A stretch of DNA of 64,000 nt from Bolinopsis microptera (Eukaryota; Ctenophora; Tentaculata; Lobata; Bolinopsidae). The DNA lies in NCBI RefSeq assembly GCF_026151205.1, contig NC_087082.1, positions 11,853,997-11,917,996 of the forward strand, written 5' to 3'. Shown one piece after another: positions 22,146-32,267 of this stretch. The translations under genes and the position numbers were made by a program. Each line of letters begins with the position of its first letter. Position 1 is the stretch's first letter. The notes below the pieces were generated by a model that was not told the origin of the DNA, searched no databases, and saw only the letters and a list, made by a program, of their open reading frames with translations.

Positions 22146-23240
22146 CTAAGTACACATGAGTGAAATCAGTTTTGTCTTCGTTAACGAAGAGATTCCAATC
22201 TTTAAGACTTCTGTTGCAATAGGCAACAGCTCCCTCAGATTGTCTTCATCTTCATCATTGAAGTCGATATCATCAGCATACTCACTGTCAAGTGGAAGAC
22301 CAATATCGGTGATAGGTGGGTTAGGCCTATTCGTTGCAGTTTCAAGCCTGTTACGGAGGTCACGCAAGGCACCCGCTAAGACAAGTGTGAACAAGCATCC
22401 AGACAGGACAGTCACCTTGGAATGCACCGAGAAAACTCTGGAATTCAGCAGACAGTGTACCGTTGATGTTGACTTTGAGCTTGGTGTTGGAAAGCAAAAG
22501 TCTTACCAAACGGACTTCATCATCATCACAGCCACACTCAACAAGAAGATCGAGGATGGTAGATCGTCGTATAGTGTCAAAGGCACTAGACATGTCGATC
22601 CCCATGCGATGGTATTCCCACCTCTTCCTCTGGACAACTGATAACATCACACGCTGGCACCATACAATGTCAGCACATGATCTACCCTGCTTGTAAGCAC
22701 ATTGCCATGGACCAGTGAAGGCATTGACTTTATTCTCAATTCTCTTCAAGGTTGGCCACTGAAAGAATCTTTCTAACAGCATTTGAGAGAGTGAGGGGGT
22801 CGTAGATTCTTCACTGGACCAATGGGCTTATTTGGCTTCTGTAAGGGGGTAATGTTTTGCCTGTCCAATGGGGTCAAGGTAGGAATTGGTCTCGAAGCTT
22901 CTATTGATAATGTTCTGCAAAACGTCTGTGTACTGATCCAGTAGAATACTTGAGAAGCTCATTAGGAATCCCATCTGGGCCATTAGCTCGACCATTTTTG
23001 AGACTTCTAGCAGCTGATCCGATTTCTTCACTAGTGAATGGCTTAACTAGTGGGCGAGGAGGTCCTACAAAAGGTTTCTAAAGGTGCTTCATCACGAGTA
23101 AGTTGTTGCTCAAGGTACTTAGCAACTACGGCAGCTTTACCAGTGTCTGTTGCAATATTGCACCCTTGCTCATCATGAACACCAATACTAGAAGGGGCTT
23201 TACTTTTAGGTAAGTTCAGGGTTCGAACAGCTTCAAACAT
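22146..23240 (-). pseudogene. LINE ORF2, reverse-transcriptase domain, frame-shifted
   Basis: At 23043-23240 the frame reads GVHDEQGCNIATDTGKAAVV, the linker ahead of RT. Around 22960-23000 another frame carries GPDGIPNELLKY (RT motif 1/2). At 22360-22782 comes QCAYKQGRSCADIV, GIDMSSAFDTI with the catalytic motif A Asp, and FLGAFQGDCP. At 22146-22427 comes EYADDIDF, the motif C YADD. At least three frame changes break the domain. Confidence 0.85.
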
Positions 23241-24237
23241 TTTCTTACTATCTGTTGTTGAACTGATGGTATTACAGGTAGCATCAGCAGCAGCTGATCG
23301 TATGTTAGAAAGTCTCTGCTTGATCTGATTGGTGAGGCAGTTAATAGATGATCTAAGTGAGGTTCTGTCTAAAGACTGTTATCATTAAGCTGCTGTCTCA
23401 ACAAGTAACGCTGGCTAGATAAGTTTTTCACCTCATCATCGTCGCTGCGATTACGTTTCCTGTGTCTGATGACACCAATTGGACGATTTTGCAGCATCCT
23501 TTATGGACTCAAGTAAGCCATTCAAGTCTGAATTTGGATCCAGAGCAGAACAGTGTTACTTAAGTTATCATCTAAGGATTGACGATATTTCACCTGAATG
23601 GCGGGGGTTCGAGTGAGTTCAGAGGGTGTTGAACTTTAAGGATGACTTGGAGTGGCGTTTATAGCAAAGAACAGATGTCCTTAAAATCTACTCTAGTGAC
23701 AACAAATCTGTGATCAGAGTATGTCAAGGTGCCTGCATAAGATCTAGAATCTTGTAGCATGGCTTCGACCTACTTTCGACACAGGATGAAATCGATCTGA
23801 GAATAGACCAGGATCGTTCTTTTTACTATTTCGCCCGGCACTCCAGTCCCTTCCTCCAGCCAGTGTAGGTGGTCGTATGTCGGGCAGGATGATAAAAACC
23901 AGTGTTGGAGGCAAAGAGGTCAAATTCTGATAACAAGTCTAACAAGTTTTTCTCCCATATTGTTGCGCAAACCCATACCATGTTTTACCCATGAAACGAC
24001 CAAAACCAAAGTCCTTATCTGAAGCAGTCATTTTTCCCAACTTTGAATTAAAATCTCCCAAAACAAATATCTCAAACATTAGCAGGGACGTTTAGAGCGT
24101 CCCTAACTTGGCCATAAAAATTAATCAACAGTTGTTGATCATTTTCTGCAAGTTTCTTGTGTGGCCCATATACATTGACCACCCTTACATTTGATAAATT
24201 TTCCAGATTTTGTAGGGAGTTCTAGGTCCAAAAAAGC

Positions 24238-24621
24238 TTACTCGATCACTGATACTGTTCCAGCATACACATAGTCAATAAATCGGGGACTCATAACAAA
24301 ACCGAGTCCATAGTGCCGGCCATTTTTCTGCTCAAACAATAATAGTTTGTATCCGTTGCTAAGACTGCAAGAATCCGGTTTTACAACCTTAGTCTCCTGA
24401 ATAGCGCAGATATCTATGCCGTACCGTAGACAATCGGTACCCAGTTGCTCCCGTTTGCTGTGGATGTCGTCTGGATCATCACAAGAACCGAGGCCACGTA
24501 TGTTAAAGGTGGCGAAGCTGATGAGGAGTGTAGCAAACAGGGATCGTCCTGTAGCTGAGGTAAACATTACGGAGGGCGATGTTGTCGTCTCTCCGCCGCT
24601 GGCGTTACCCATACGGTCCAT
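24238..24621 (-). pseudogene. LINE ORF2, N-terminal AP-endonuclease domain
   Basis: The frame opens at MDRMGNASGGETTT near the right end of the element. It carries FATFNIRGLG and the catalytic DICAIQETK of the exonuclease-endonuclease-phosphatase fold. The frame ends at about 24238, where the next motif appears in another frame. The endonuclease would nick the target DNA to prime reverse transcription. Confidence 0.85.
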
Positions 24622-24627
24622 CTGAAA

Positions 24628-24697
24628 AGCGTTATATTATATATAGCGTTATATTATATATAGCGTTATATTATATATATAGCGTTATATTATATAT
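24628..24697. repeat. AT-rich array (AGCGTTATATTATATAT)n, right of LINE
   Basis: Four units of the same repeat found at 21347-21430 start immediately beyond the 5' end of the LINE ORF. This makes the array look split by the insertion. Confidence 0.85.
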
Positions 24698-24939
24698 TAC
24701 GAATGACAGTCTTTCTTCCTTGTAACAAACTGTCTTTTGTGATTAATCTTACAAACCTAAATACGATCATCATAATAGTACTCACTAGAATACTCACTAG
24801 AATACGGATATACTTGACATCTAAATCGAAAAATGAGTTAAATAAATGAATGCTTATTGTATTAAAGTTATTGTATCAAAGTTATTAAGAGTACGGTTTG
24901 TTCAACAATTAAATAATTAAATGACGTCATTACTTTCAG

Positions 24940-25054
24940 AATGATCACCACCCACTACGTCACATCGAGTGAGGCATCCAAATCAAATGTTAAAGCAGCC
25001 TGTATCGTGTCATCACCCTGGAACTCATTCGGAACCTACGAGAGCATAAACAAG
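24940..25054 (+). CDS. ABHD3-like: ABHD1/ABHD3-like hydrolase, exon 7
   Basis: The exon lies between TTACTTTCAG and AACAAG|GTTCG (115 nt, phase 2 in, 0 out). It encodes GMITTHYVTSS, then VKAACIVSSPWNSFGTYES, matching the strand and SxPWN segment that follow the nucleophile elbow in this family. Confidence 0.9.
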
Positions 25055-25195
25055 GTTCGTTTTCGTGATTACAATCGCATTCAATGGCACGCAATTATAA
25101 TCTTGAAAAGCTGATGAAATTGTGTCTATACGGGTCATCATAATGATGGGTGGCTACTGTCTAGGATCCTCGACATATAGGATACTCATCATTAT

Positions 25196-25438
25196 TGGGG
25201 GCCGGCGGGGGGGGGGCATATAGGGGCCGGCGGGGGGGGGGGGGGGGGGCATATAGGGCCGGTGGGGGGGGCATATAGGGCCCGGCGGGGGGAGGGGCAT
25301 ATAGGGCCGGCGGGGGGGGGGGGCATGTAGGGCCGGCGGGGGGCATATAGGGCCGGCAGGGGGGGGGGGCATATAGGGCCGGCGGGGGGGGCTGGGGCAA
25401 ATAGGGCCGGAGGGGGGGGGCATATAGGGCTGGGGGCA
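25196..25438. repeat. G-rich minisatellite (CATATAGGGCCGGCGGGGGGG)n
   Basis: About nine units of CATATAGGGCCGGCG are each followed by a G run of 7-17. The run lengths vary from unit to unit and are probably unreliable. GGCCGGC adds self-complementarity and the G runs can form quadruplexes. The proline-rich reverse-strand ORFs across it are artefacts of the repeat. Confidence 0.9.
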
Positions 25439-25445
25439 GTATTGT

Positions 25446-25467
25446 CTACTGTCTAGACAGTAGACTC
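25446..25467. repeat. Perfect 22-bp palindrome GTCTACTGTCT/AGACAGTAGAC
   Basis: This self-complementary 22-mer directly follows the G-rich minisatellite. Half of it (CTACTGTCTAG) also occurs just before the repeat at about 25153, so related sequence brackets the array. Confidence 0.85.
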
Positions 25468-25543
25468 CATGACCTGGTTGTTAAATCAGTCTAAATGTTT
25501 ACTGTACTTGTTAAATTTTGACTAAACCTGTATCCTATTTCAG

Positions 25544-25663
25544 CCGGTCAACCATATTTTATACCAACGCTATTTACTGGCAAAGCTAAAAACCATCGTC
25601 TCAAATCACAAACATTTGTACCAAAACAAACGGCTTCCGTTCAACTACCGTCACATTATGAAG
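25544..25663 (+). CDS. ABHD3-like: ABHD1/ABHD3-like hydrolase, exon 8
   Basis: The exon lies between TCCTATTTCAG and ATGAAG|GTTTG (120 nt, phase 0 in and out). It encodes PVNHILYQRYLLAKLKTIVS and then Lys-rich sequence ending in FNYRHIMK, the helical cap segment (PxNxxLxxxYLxxxL) typical of ABHD1/3. Confidence 0.9.
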
Positions 25664-25963
25664 GTTTGATCAATAGAAAAGGCAGAATTCATTAACGTTA
25701 TTTTATCATTGTGTAGGGTTCACGTATTATTTTAATTTGTTTTTAATGATCCAATTTATCCAGTAATTTTTAAGACACGGTAAAAAAAACAATGCAGCCA
25801 ATTTAAAGTGATTTGCCATGACTTATAATGTATTATGTACCTATAATTATTCAAGTAAATTTGTGGGATGTTTGGATTAAACACTGCTTAGTATAAGTTT
25901 TATCTTAAGTAAATAAACTTCAATTTATTATTATCATTATGTATAATATATAATACTAATCAG

Positions 25964-26129
25964 GCTGAGACGCTGTGGGAATGGGATGACAGGTTCACCT
26001 CCAAAATGTTTGGGTTCAAGGACTGGAAGGAATATTATTCTGACGGGCATTCCTTTAAAAAGTTGCCATATGTTGAGATTCCCATGCTAATTATAAACGC
26101 TGAAGATGACCCGCTCTCTCCTTTGGATT
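25964..26129 (+). CDS. ABHD3-like: ABHD1/ABHD3-like hydrolase, exon 9 (catalytic Asp)
   Basis: The exon starts after ACTAATCAG and ends GGATT|GTAAG (166 nt, phase 0 in, 1 out). It encodes LWEWDDRFTSKMFGFKDWKE, PYVEIPMLIINAEDDPLSPLD. The EDD at 336-338 supplies the catalytic Asp. The next exon should encode the GGHxGFxEG motif with the catalytic His, but no phase-1 exon with that signature was found to the right. The anomalous sequence from 26400 is the likeliest hiding place. Confidence 0.9.
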
Positions 26130-26399
26130 GTAAGTGAAATGTTTAAAATTATCTATCAAATTAAGTTTACTTCATAGGCAGTGTTATAAATAATATGTGT
26201 AATAAGGTATCAGAGATGTGTGATACAAATCTGCAGCGGGGAATTTGTACCAATGTAGTGTAATTACATCTGAAGCTATCTCTATGCAGCAGTGATCGAC
26301 AGTGCAGTGTTATTATTACCTGGTCGATGGGATTGAAGTAGTATTGTTGCGATGTAGATTATTATAATTATATATGATATAATATAATAATAATGTTAT

Positions 26400-27640
26400 C
26401 CAATAACCTTTTTAGAGTGGTTCAGTGCATGTGTTTTGGGAAAAAAGATTAAGTAGGTTTAAACGAATAAGTTTGAATAAGGTAGAACATACTGGTAAAA
26501 GCTCATAATGGCAATTAGGTAAAAACGATCCTGTGAAAGCGAAATGTGGGAAACGCATGGGGAAAAGGGTACCAAAAAAAACGAAAATCTGTCCCAAAAA
26601 TTGTAAAGTTTTCCCAAAGAGCATGATCTTTAACTGAAATTGCTAAATTGTATACCAACATTCCCAATTGAAGTTGGTAATTTTTCTACCCCGTTTTTTT
26701 TTTTTTTGATGTCGATAAATTTGGGAAAAAAGTTCTGTTATTTAAAAAGTTAAAATTAAATTTAAAATAATAATATACAATCAAATTAAGATAGTCAAAT
26801 TTTTTTTTGAAGTTTTTTTCGTCTTTAAACGGATCCAAAATTTGGGTGCAAAGTGGCTCAGGTGTTTCCCGGCCCTCTCTTTTGGTTTTTCACGCCTTAA
26901 GGGGTTTTTTCCTGTTTTTTTGGCAATCAAGGAATTAAATTGTGGGCTTCGAGAGGACAAAGCATTAATGGTCCTGATGAATTTGGATGTTGGTGGGGCG
27001 GGAAATTATTGTGATTGTCGGTATCTCCAAAAGCCTTTCTAAGTTGTTTCCCCGGTACATTTTTCTCAACCCTTTTGGAAACCAACATTTCCCCCGTAGG
27101 AGGGGCGTCTCTTCCTTTTTCAAAAACTTTTTTTTTTAAACTTAGGAAGGGTTTTGGTTGTTTTGCGAAGGGGAAAACTTTAAAATTGGTTTGCCATTGG
27201 TTGCTAAAAGGGATTTCCTACTGCGTCTATATTAAAGGAGCAACTATTTTGGGGGTTTATTTCCTTAGTGTAGGTGGTGAAGGGTGAAAAAGTGGCTGTA
27301 GAGCGGTGTCAAACCCAAAAGGCTCTAAGCGCCGCTTATAGATTCAAACATGAATTTTTACGGGGTTTGTTAGTGTTTTAATTTTAAAATTTTCAACCCA
27401 AATAAGTTTCATTTATAGGGGGGTAAGTTAAGTCCTTTTGTATGGGATCTAAAAAGGGGGCGTTTTCCCATTTTCAGGCCTCATTTTCCCCCCCAGCACC
27501 CCTCTAAAACCTTATTTTAGGATGGCCCCTAAAATTCATTTTGAGATTTTGGGCGGGGTCTAATCCCCCCCCTGGCAAAGCAGTTAAGTCCCCTTCGACC
27601 TTCCCCAAACAGTCCTCGTCAAAAAGTCACTGCTATTACC
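26400..27640. other. Second anomalous homopolymer-rich stretch, suspected low-quality sequence
   Basis: The texture matches 18420-20000: expanded runs such as TTTTTTTTTT, GGGGTTTTTT, CCCCCCCC and AAAACCC, with frames shifting every few dozen bases. The forward-strand frames at 26842-27287 are Phe/Gly-rich and not protein-like. The terminal hydrolase exon is expected here and may be unreadable. Confidence 0.45.
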
Positions 27641-28520
27641 CTGTTGTACTAAGCTTCTTGAATCGATAAAATTAATAAAGCTGTCAGTAAAGGCAAATTT
27701 TGAGTTGACTTGCTGTGCGAAGCTTATTTACCTTGCTATTTATTGCATTAATGTTCCATTGTTTCCAGCTAACTCTCAATAAGAATTTAAACTTAGCAGC
27801 TCCACTATTCTTAATTGTTTCAGTCGTATATATATTTCCAGTTGCAGCATATACTATAATAATTGTTGGCTTGTAATTTATTGTCTTCTTGATGATGATG
27901 ATGATGATGATGATAATGATAATGAAAAATTATGTTTTGTGTCTGATCTGATTTTCGAAATGCTGAAGATTGGTCAGCAACACCAAACAATGCTCTTAAG
28001 CATTGATTTATACCCTAAACTTTGAAACTTATTTTATGATAATTGATAATTAACAATGCACTATTTTGTTACGATCGGATGTTTGTTAGTTGTATATTAT
28101 GTTTTACAATGTACATTATTGTACATGATGTCATTAGACTGTATTATGTTCATTTTTGATAGAATATATTTGATATTAAAAGATGCTTTTATTTGACCTA
28201 TTTCTAAGGGAAAATTCTAAAATAAGATCAGAAATTTTACCATTTTATTTTTCAGACCCTCTTTTATTTCCCGCACCGAGGATGACGAGCGTGCTAAATC
28301 ACTCTACAGTCGATCTTCGAGATTGTTATAAAAGGGCCCCCTGACAGTTGAAATCAATTTCAATCGATGTATATTTTCGGACGCTGATTCCTAATTTAAT
28401 CACCCCACCCCCATAAATGACTAAAGCAAAGGTTAAAATGCTCCCCTTACGAGACATTAGCGAAAAACTGTCTCGATCACGTGATACGACCGGCCGTATA
28501 AGGAAGTTAGTCTAATTTCT
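27641..28520. other. Intergenic AT-rich stretch, no gene seen
   Basis: Only a GAT microsatellite (GATGATGATGATGATGAT, 27891-27925) and AT-rich DNA are visible. Acceptor-like TTTCAG sites near 27823 and 28257 do not open into a hydrolase-like frame. Confidence 0.55.
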
Positions 28521-28521
28521 C

Positions 28522-28620
28522 GTTAGCGTTAGGGTTTCAGCATATGCGTTTGTTAATCTGTTAAGGATTGTGTTAGGGTTGGGATCAGATTAGAAGCTCA
28601 GTGTAGCGGGTTAGGGTTAA
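28522..28620 (+). repeat. Degenerate telomere-like TTAGGG motifs
   Basis: CGTTAGCGTTAGGGTTTC, GTGTTAGGGTTGGGATC and GGGTTAGGGTTAAC occur within 100 bp, directly left of a MITE. They resemble the tract at 3721-3805. Confidence 0.55.
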
Positions 28621-28627
28621 CAGGGGC

Positions 28628-28862
28628 AGCTGAAACCAGGTTTTCGACCAAACGCTGCCATGTGTAGTCAAACGTCGCCAAAAGTTGCTCTCGTCCAATG
28701 AAATCGCTGCATTTTGCAAGGCAAGCTAGCTCCGCATATGAATATATGTAATTCAATTATGCATACTGACTTGCAAAATGCAGCGATTTCATTGGACGAG
28801 AGCAACTGTCGGCGACGTTTGACTACAAATGGCAGTATTTGATCGAAATCCTGGTTTCAGCC
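28628..28862. mobile_element. MITE with about 90-bp terminal inverted repeats
   Basis: The left arm starts GCTGAAACCAGGTTTTCGAC and runs to TGCATTTTGCAAG near 28720. The right arm is its reverse complement at about 90 percent identity, ending TCCTGGTTTCAGC. A short AT-rich spacer separates them and no ORF is present. A C homopolymer of about 15 abuts the right end. It is a non-autonomous DNA element of unknown superfamily. Confidence 0.8.
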
Positions 28863-29094
28863 CCCCCCCCCCCCCTCTGTGGGTTTAGTCGTTGGAGGAT
28901 TTCGACGAGCCGCGCAAACTAGCATTCTTGCTTCGGCGCTTTACATCGTCGATCGTTGCTTTGCTTCGACATCGTCAATCAAGTTTAGTCATTGCTTAAC
29001 TGCTGAAGCTGCTGTCGAGCGCGCGCCATTTGCAGCAGTTGCGCGCTGCATGCCGCATGCGCTGCGCACAGGGGTGCCATAGTTGATAGGGCAA

Positions 29095-29262
29095 AGAAAT
29101 TCTGCTACTAACTGCCGCTATCTAACTGATACTAACTGCTAATGTGTACTTTATACTGCTACTAACTGCTGCAAACGGCGCGCGCGCAATGCGTGGGCGC
29201 AATTGCAGCAGTTAATAGCAGTTAATAGCAGTTAATAGCAGTTAGTAGCAGTTAGTATAAGC
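29095..29262. repeat. Inverted arrays of TAACTGCTA around a GC-rich core
   Basis: ACTAACTGC-type units on the left (29100-29170) face AGCAGTTAATAGCAGTTA units on the right (29205-29260), around GGCGCGCGCGCAATGCGTGG. The whole can fold back. GCAGCAGTTGCGCGCTGCAT, with similar blocks, lies just left at about 29030. Confidence 0.75.
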
Positions 29263-29551
29263 TTAACGGGTGATACTCGTAAAATATTTTTTAAAAATAT
29301 TACAGGATTGTCGACGAGTCCAACTTGGCGCACGTTTAGCATGGTACGTTATAAACCTACAAATAAAAGTTTAATAGCGCCTGTAAATTATGAAAAACCT
29401 CAAATAAAGCCATTTTTGGTCCAAAAAACAATTTTTCCAAATTAGACCAGGTAACCTCCATTTTAAACACTTCTAACCACTATTAATCGATTCTACAGTC
29501 AAAAATAAGTCTTTGGACGTGTGGTCAGACCCACTCTAACAGCGTGTATTA

Positions 29552-29800
29552 TTAGTAAATACAATTGATTGTGTATTGAATTGGTGATAAATAATAAAAT
29601 TGTCTTTTCTCACATATTTCGAATACATAGGGGATGAGATCATTCCAAATTTTCGATGAGGTGTATAGAAAGTTATGTTGGGAGATATCTAACCTTGTGA
29701 AATCCTCAGAACAACAGTGATTTCTCTCCGTGGAGACAGAGGTGCGAGAAAACATTGTTGATATAAACAGTCTGATCTCTAACGTGGAGCCACAAGGCAA
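29552..29800 (-). pseudogene. Non-LTR retrotransposon C-terminal remnant
   Basis: The reverse-strand frame contains DISQHNFLYTSSKIWNDLIP, resembling the conserved YxxxKxWNxLP element that ends the reverse transcriptase of many LINEs. It then runs to a stop. No RT core is present to the right, so only the 3' end was inserted or survives. Confidence 0.55.
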
Positions 29801-30127
29801 GGGTAAAATTTTTATGATTGTTAAGGGATTTTTTGATTCGTCAAGGGTTGATTTTTATAGGGTCATTGCCTATATTATGTGTATATATTTTATAATCACA
29901 TTGAGAAGCAGGACACGATATTTAACCTCAGTAATGGGACGATTAGACGAAGTAATTTTAGGGCATACGAATTAATTTCTACCAGTATTTTATCGAGCTG
30001 AACATCTTGCACTCTTTGAATTTCAGCTGTCGACTATAAATATCCGTAGGGAACTCCGCGCAGAACATATGGGTTTGATGAACAGGGTAGATTGTTCAAA
30101 ACGCTAAGTTTACTACTAAATACGCTA

Positions 30128-30206
30128 ATTTGCACGTGGGCGGTCGTACATACATACAGACAGGCAGACAAAAATAATCTTTCGAATTATATTAGAGACT
30201 AATAGT
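30128..30206 (+). repeat. Dispersed repeat tail (TTTGCACGTGGGCGGTCGTA)
   Basis: TTTGCACGTGGGCGGTCGTA is followed by CATACATACAGACAGGCAGA and TCTTTCGAATTATATTAGAG. The same block recurs at 31848-31880 and, inverted, at 43880-43925. Confidence 0.8.
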
Positions 30207-30257
30207 AACCGACTAATAATTAACATTAATAATTGGCTAATTTATGAAAGGCAATAA

Positions 30258-31239
30258 TTCGCAATATGGTAATCTAGCGAGGCACACTTTGGGGCCACAC
30301 TTGGGGCACACTTGGGCACAAATTGTATTCCTGGGGCAACATGGGGCCCACTTAGGGCACACTTGGGAGCCAAAAAGTTACTTGGGGCCACATGGGGCAG
30401 GACACAGTTGGGCACAGCTGGGGCACACTTGGGGCACAGTTTAGGCATTTTACAAATGCCTGAAGCACAGTTTTAGTAACTTAACACACTTGGGCACACT
30501 TGGGGCGCAAAGTTTACTTGGGGCACCACTCTTGGGGCAGATACAGTTGGGGACCAATCGGGGGCACACGTGGGGCAACCCATAACTAAGGTGAACAATC
30601 TTCTGGTGTAATAATAAGTAACAACGTATAAGTAATTTTTAACTTAATTAAAAACATTCTACTATTCAGGATAATACTCTTCTCATAAGCTTGGATTTCG
30701 CTATTAAGGCTATTATCACGATGAGTCCGATTCAGGTGAGGTGTTATGACGCTTTCGCCCACATGAACTCACGAGGGCTATCTCTAGGGCTTCAGAGTCT
30801 GCACGTGTCCTTCCATATCTATTATTACACCAGAAGATTGTTTACCTTAGTCATTTGTGCCCCAAGTGTGCCCCGATTGGTCCCCAACTGTATTGCCCCA
30901 AGTGTGCCCCAAGTTTCCTTTGTGCCCCAAGTGTGCGCAAGTGTGTTTGTTTACTAAAACTGTGTTCAGGTCATTTTTTGCTCAACTGTGCCCCAAGTGT
31001 GTCCCAAGTGTGCTCAGCTGAAAGTGCCAACCTGCATCTGCCCAAGTGTGCCCATGTGTGCCCCAAGTGTGCCCCAAGTGTGCCCCAGTGTGCCCCAAGT
31101 GCCAGCCCCAAGTGTGACCCAAGTGTGCCCCAAGTGTGCCCCAAATGTGCCCAAAGTGTGCCTCAACTGTGCCCCAGGGAATACAATTTTGTGCCCCAAC
31201 TGTGCCCCAAGTGTGCCTAGCTAGATTACCAAATTGCCC
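30258..31239. mobile_element. Fold-back element with arms built of an 11-bp repeat (GGGGCACACTT)n
   Basis: The left end, GCAATATGGTAATCTAGCGA, is mirrored at the right end (GCTAGATTACCAAATTGC). Next come arms of GGGGCACACTT units on the left (30275-30590) and their complement TGTGCCCCAAG on the right (30860-31215). The centre (about 30600-30850) is AT-rich and unique. Long inverted repeats made of internal tandem repeats are the hallmark of fold-back (FB-type) elements. ORFs across the arms are repeat artefacts. Confidence 0.82.
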
Positions 31240-32153
31240 AATATTTAATTCGGGGTACGAAATTTTGGATTTTTATTTTACAAACTTCTTAGCAGGGAGA
31301 CGTGACAAAACTTAAATACCTACTACCAAATCCTTTCTCAGGAAATCAAGACAAGGATTTAATTCTAGGATCAAATGTTTTGTGAGCAGCCTTTTTCTCC
31401 ATCACAATTCATTATGTCCCAAAACTCCAGAATTTCCAGCTCAGGCAACGCAAGCTCTGACTGGCTGTCTCCAAAGTAAATCTTTTTTCCTATTCAATTG
31501 TTAAACATGGTTAATGCTCCTATCTGCATAGGAAAGTATAAGGAACTGAAATTAGTTTTACAAACTTTTGGCAGTGAATTCATAAGAATATTTATCACAT
31601 CCTTACTCATGGTATCTGGACAAGGATCAAAACAAGTATCATTTGTTTTTTTCATTTATGGCACATCTCCCCTCATAACACTTTCCATCACCTCTATTAA
31701 CATTCTGATTCTCTCGGTATCCTCCCAAAGGACTAGACACACCCCCAAAAAATGCGTCCAAAATCATTAGCCCGGTGCGCATGGTGCATCAATACGTTGC
31801 TATGCAACCTTTGATTATATCTCCTGTTAACTTCCTATTTCTCATATAATTTGCACGTGGGCGGTCGTACATACATACATACAAAGAGGATCTTTCCTTT
31901 TATAAGTTAGACTAGAAAGCCGAGTGGAGTAGCTATTCTCCATACATAACAATGTATAGAATAATCTGAAGGAAACTTGATATTAACCTGGTAAGCAAAG
32001 GGATCTACTCAACAAATACATTTGAAGAAGAACAGCTATTGCTCATGCTGTGAGAACTTCCTTTTGCTGAATCATCAACAGTATAATATTGTATCGACCT
32101 ACTATACTTATGATGTGTACTGAAGCTTGAGAAATATTGCTTCCCAGCTTTCA
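31240..32153. other. Intergenic stretch upstream of the secreted SRCR-TSR gene
   Basis: No gene is recognised. The dispersed repeat lies at 31780-31925. The 200 bp before 32154 would hold the promoter of the SRCR-TSR gene, but no core element stands out. Confidence 0.5.
31780..31925 (+). repeat. Dispersed repeat family copy
   Basis: GTTGCTATGCAACCTTT, TTAACTTCCTATTTCTCAT, then AATTTGCACGTGGGCGGTCG with a CATACATACATACA tail and ACTAGAAAGCC. It aligns to the reverse complement of 43900-44000 over about 90 bp and to the tail at 30128. Confidence 0.75.
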
Positions 32154-32223
32154 ATGTTACTTTTAACACTCTTCTTTTTTGTTAAATTGATCCTAGTAGT
32201 GGAGCTTATAGTGGACAGCACAA
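32154..32223 (+). CDS. Secreted SRCR-TSR protein, exon 1 (signal peptide)
   Basis: ATG at 32154 opens MLLLTLFFFVKLILVVELIV, a strongly hydrophobic stretch followed by DST, with the form of a signal peptide. The exon ends ACA A|GTAAGT, a perfect donor in phase 1. The next exon is entered in phase 1, giving a Lys codon at the join (STK then FELIDEN). That phase match ties the two exons together. The product would be secreted or cell-surface. The intron behind it carries the 30-bp minisatellite. Confidence 0.65.
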
Positions 32224-32267
32224 GTAAGTAACTGACTTTTATATTGTAGTTTAATTTCCCGGATTTA

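Larger units (their letters stand above)
21431..24627 (-). mobile_element. Non-LTR retrotransposon (LINE) with endonuclease and reverse transcriptase, frame-broken
   Basis: This reverse-strand element of about 3.2 kb lies in intron 6 of the hydrolase gene, antisense to it. Reading right to left it encodes an apurinic-type endonuclease N-terminus, a spacer, the reverse-transcriptase fingers and palm with GIDMSSAFDTI and EYADD, and a C-terminal region with KRLLLYEALVVSVLMY and GHVLRG. These pieces fall in different frames separated by stops and small indels, so this copy cannot make a full enzyme. The ORF starts within a few bases of the AT-rich array on the right. The 3' end runs into the same array on the left. 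The clade cannot be named from motifs alone. It has no bearing on hydrolase function beyond lengthening the intron. Confidence 0.9.
25055..25543. other. Hydrolase intron 7 with G-rich repeat and palindrome
   Basis: The intron is dominated by a CATATAGGGCCGGCGGGGGG minisatellite at 25196-25438 and a perfect 22-bp palindrome at 25446-25467 (separate entries). Only about 110 bp on each side is ordinary sequence. Confidence 0.75.
29263..30257. other. Intergenic stretch with a LINE remnant and a dispersed-repeat tail
   Basis: The stretch contains a reverse-strand retroelement C-terminus at 29552-29800 and the TTTGCACGTGGGCGG repeat tail at 30128-30206. The remainder is AT-rich and without recognisable genes. 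Confidence 0.55.

Noticed and set aside
22156-22641. 161-codon forward-strand ORF
   Set aside because: It is the complement of the reverse-transcriptase domain of the antisense LINE.
25154-25423. Proline-rich reverse-strand ORFs
   Set aside because: They are artefacts of the CATATAGGGCCGGCG repeat with variable G runs.
28258-28350. Hydrolase exon after TTTTTCAG at 28257
   Set aside because: The frame opens for about 29 codons in the right phase but has no resemblance to the conserved C-terminal segment of the family.
30242-31224. Cys/Pro-rich ORFs on both strands
   Set aside because: They follow the 11-bp repeat arms of the fold-back element and have no independent coding signal.
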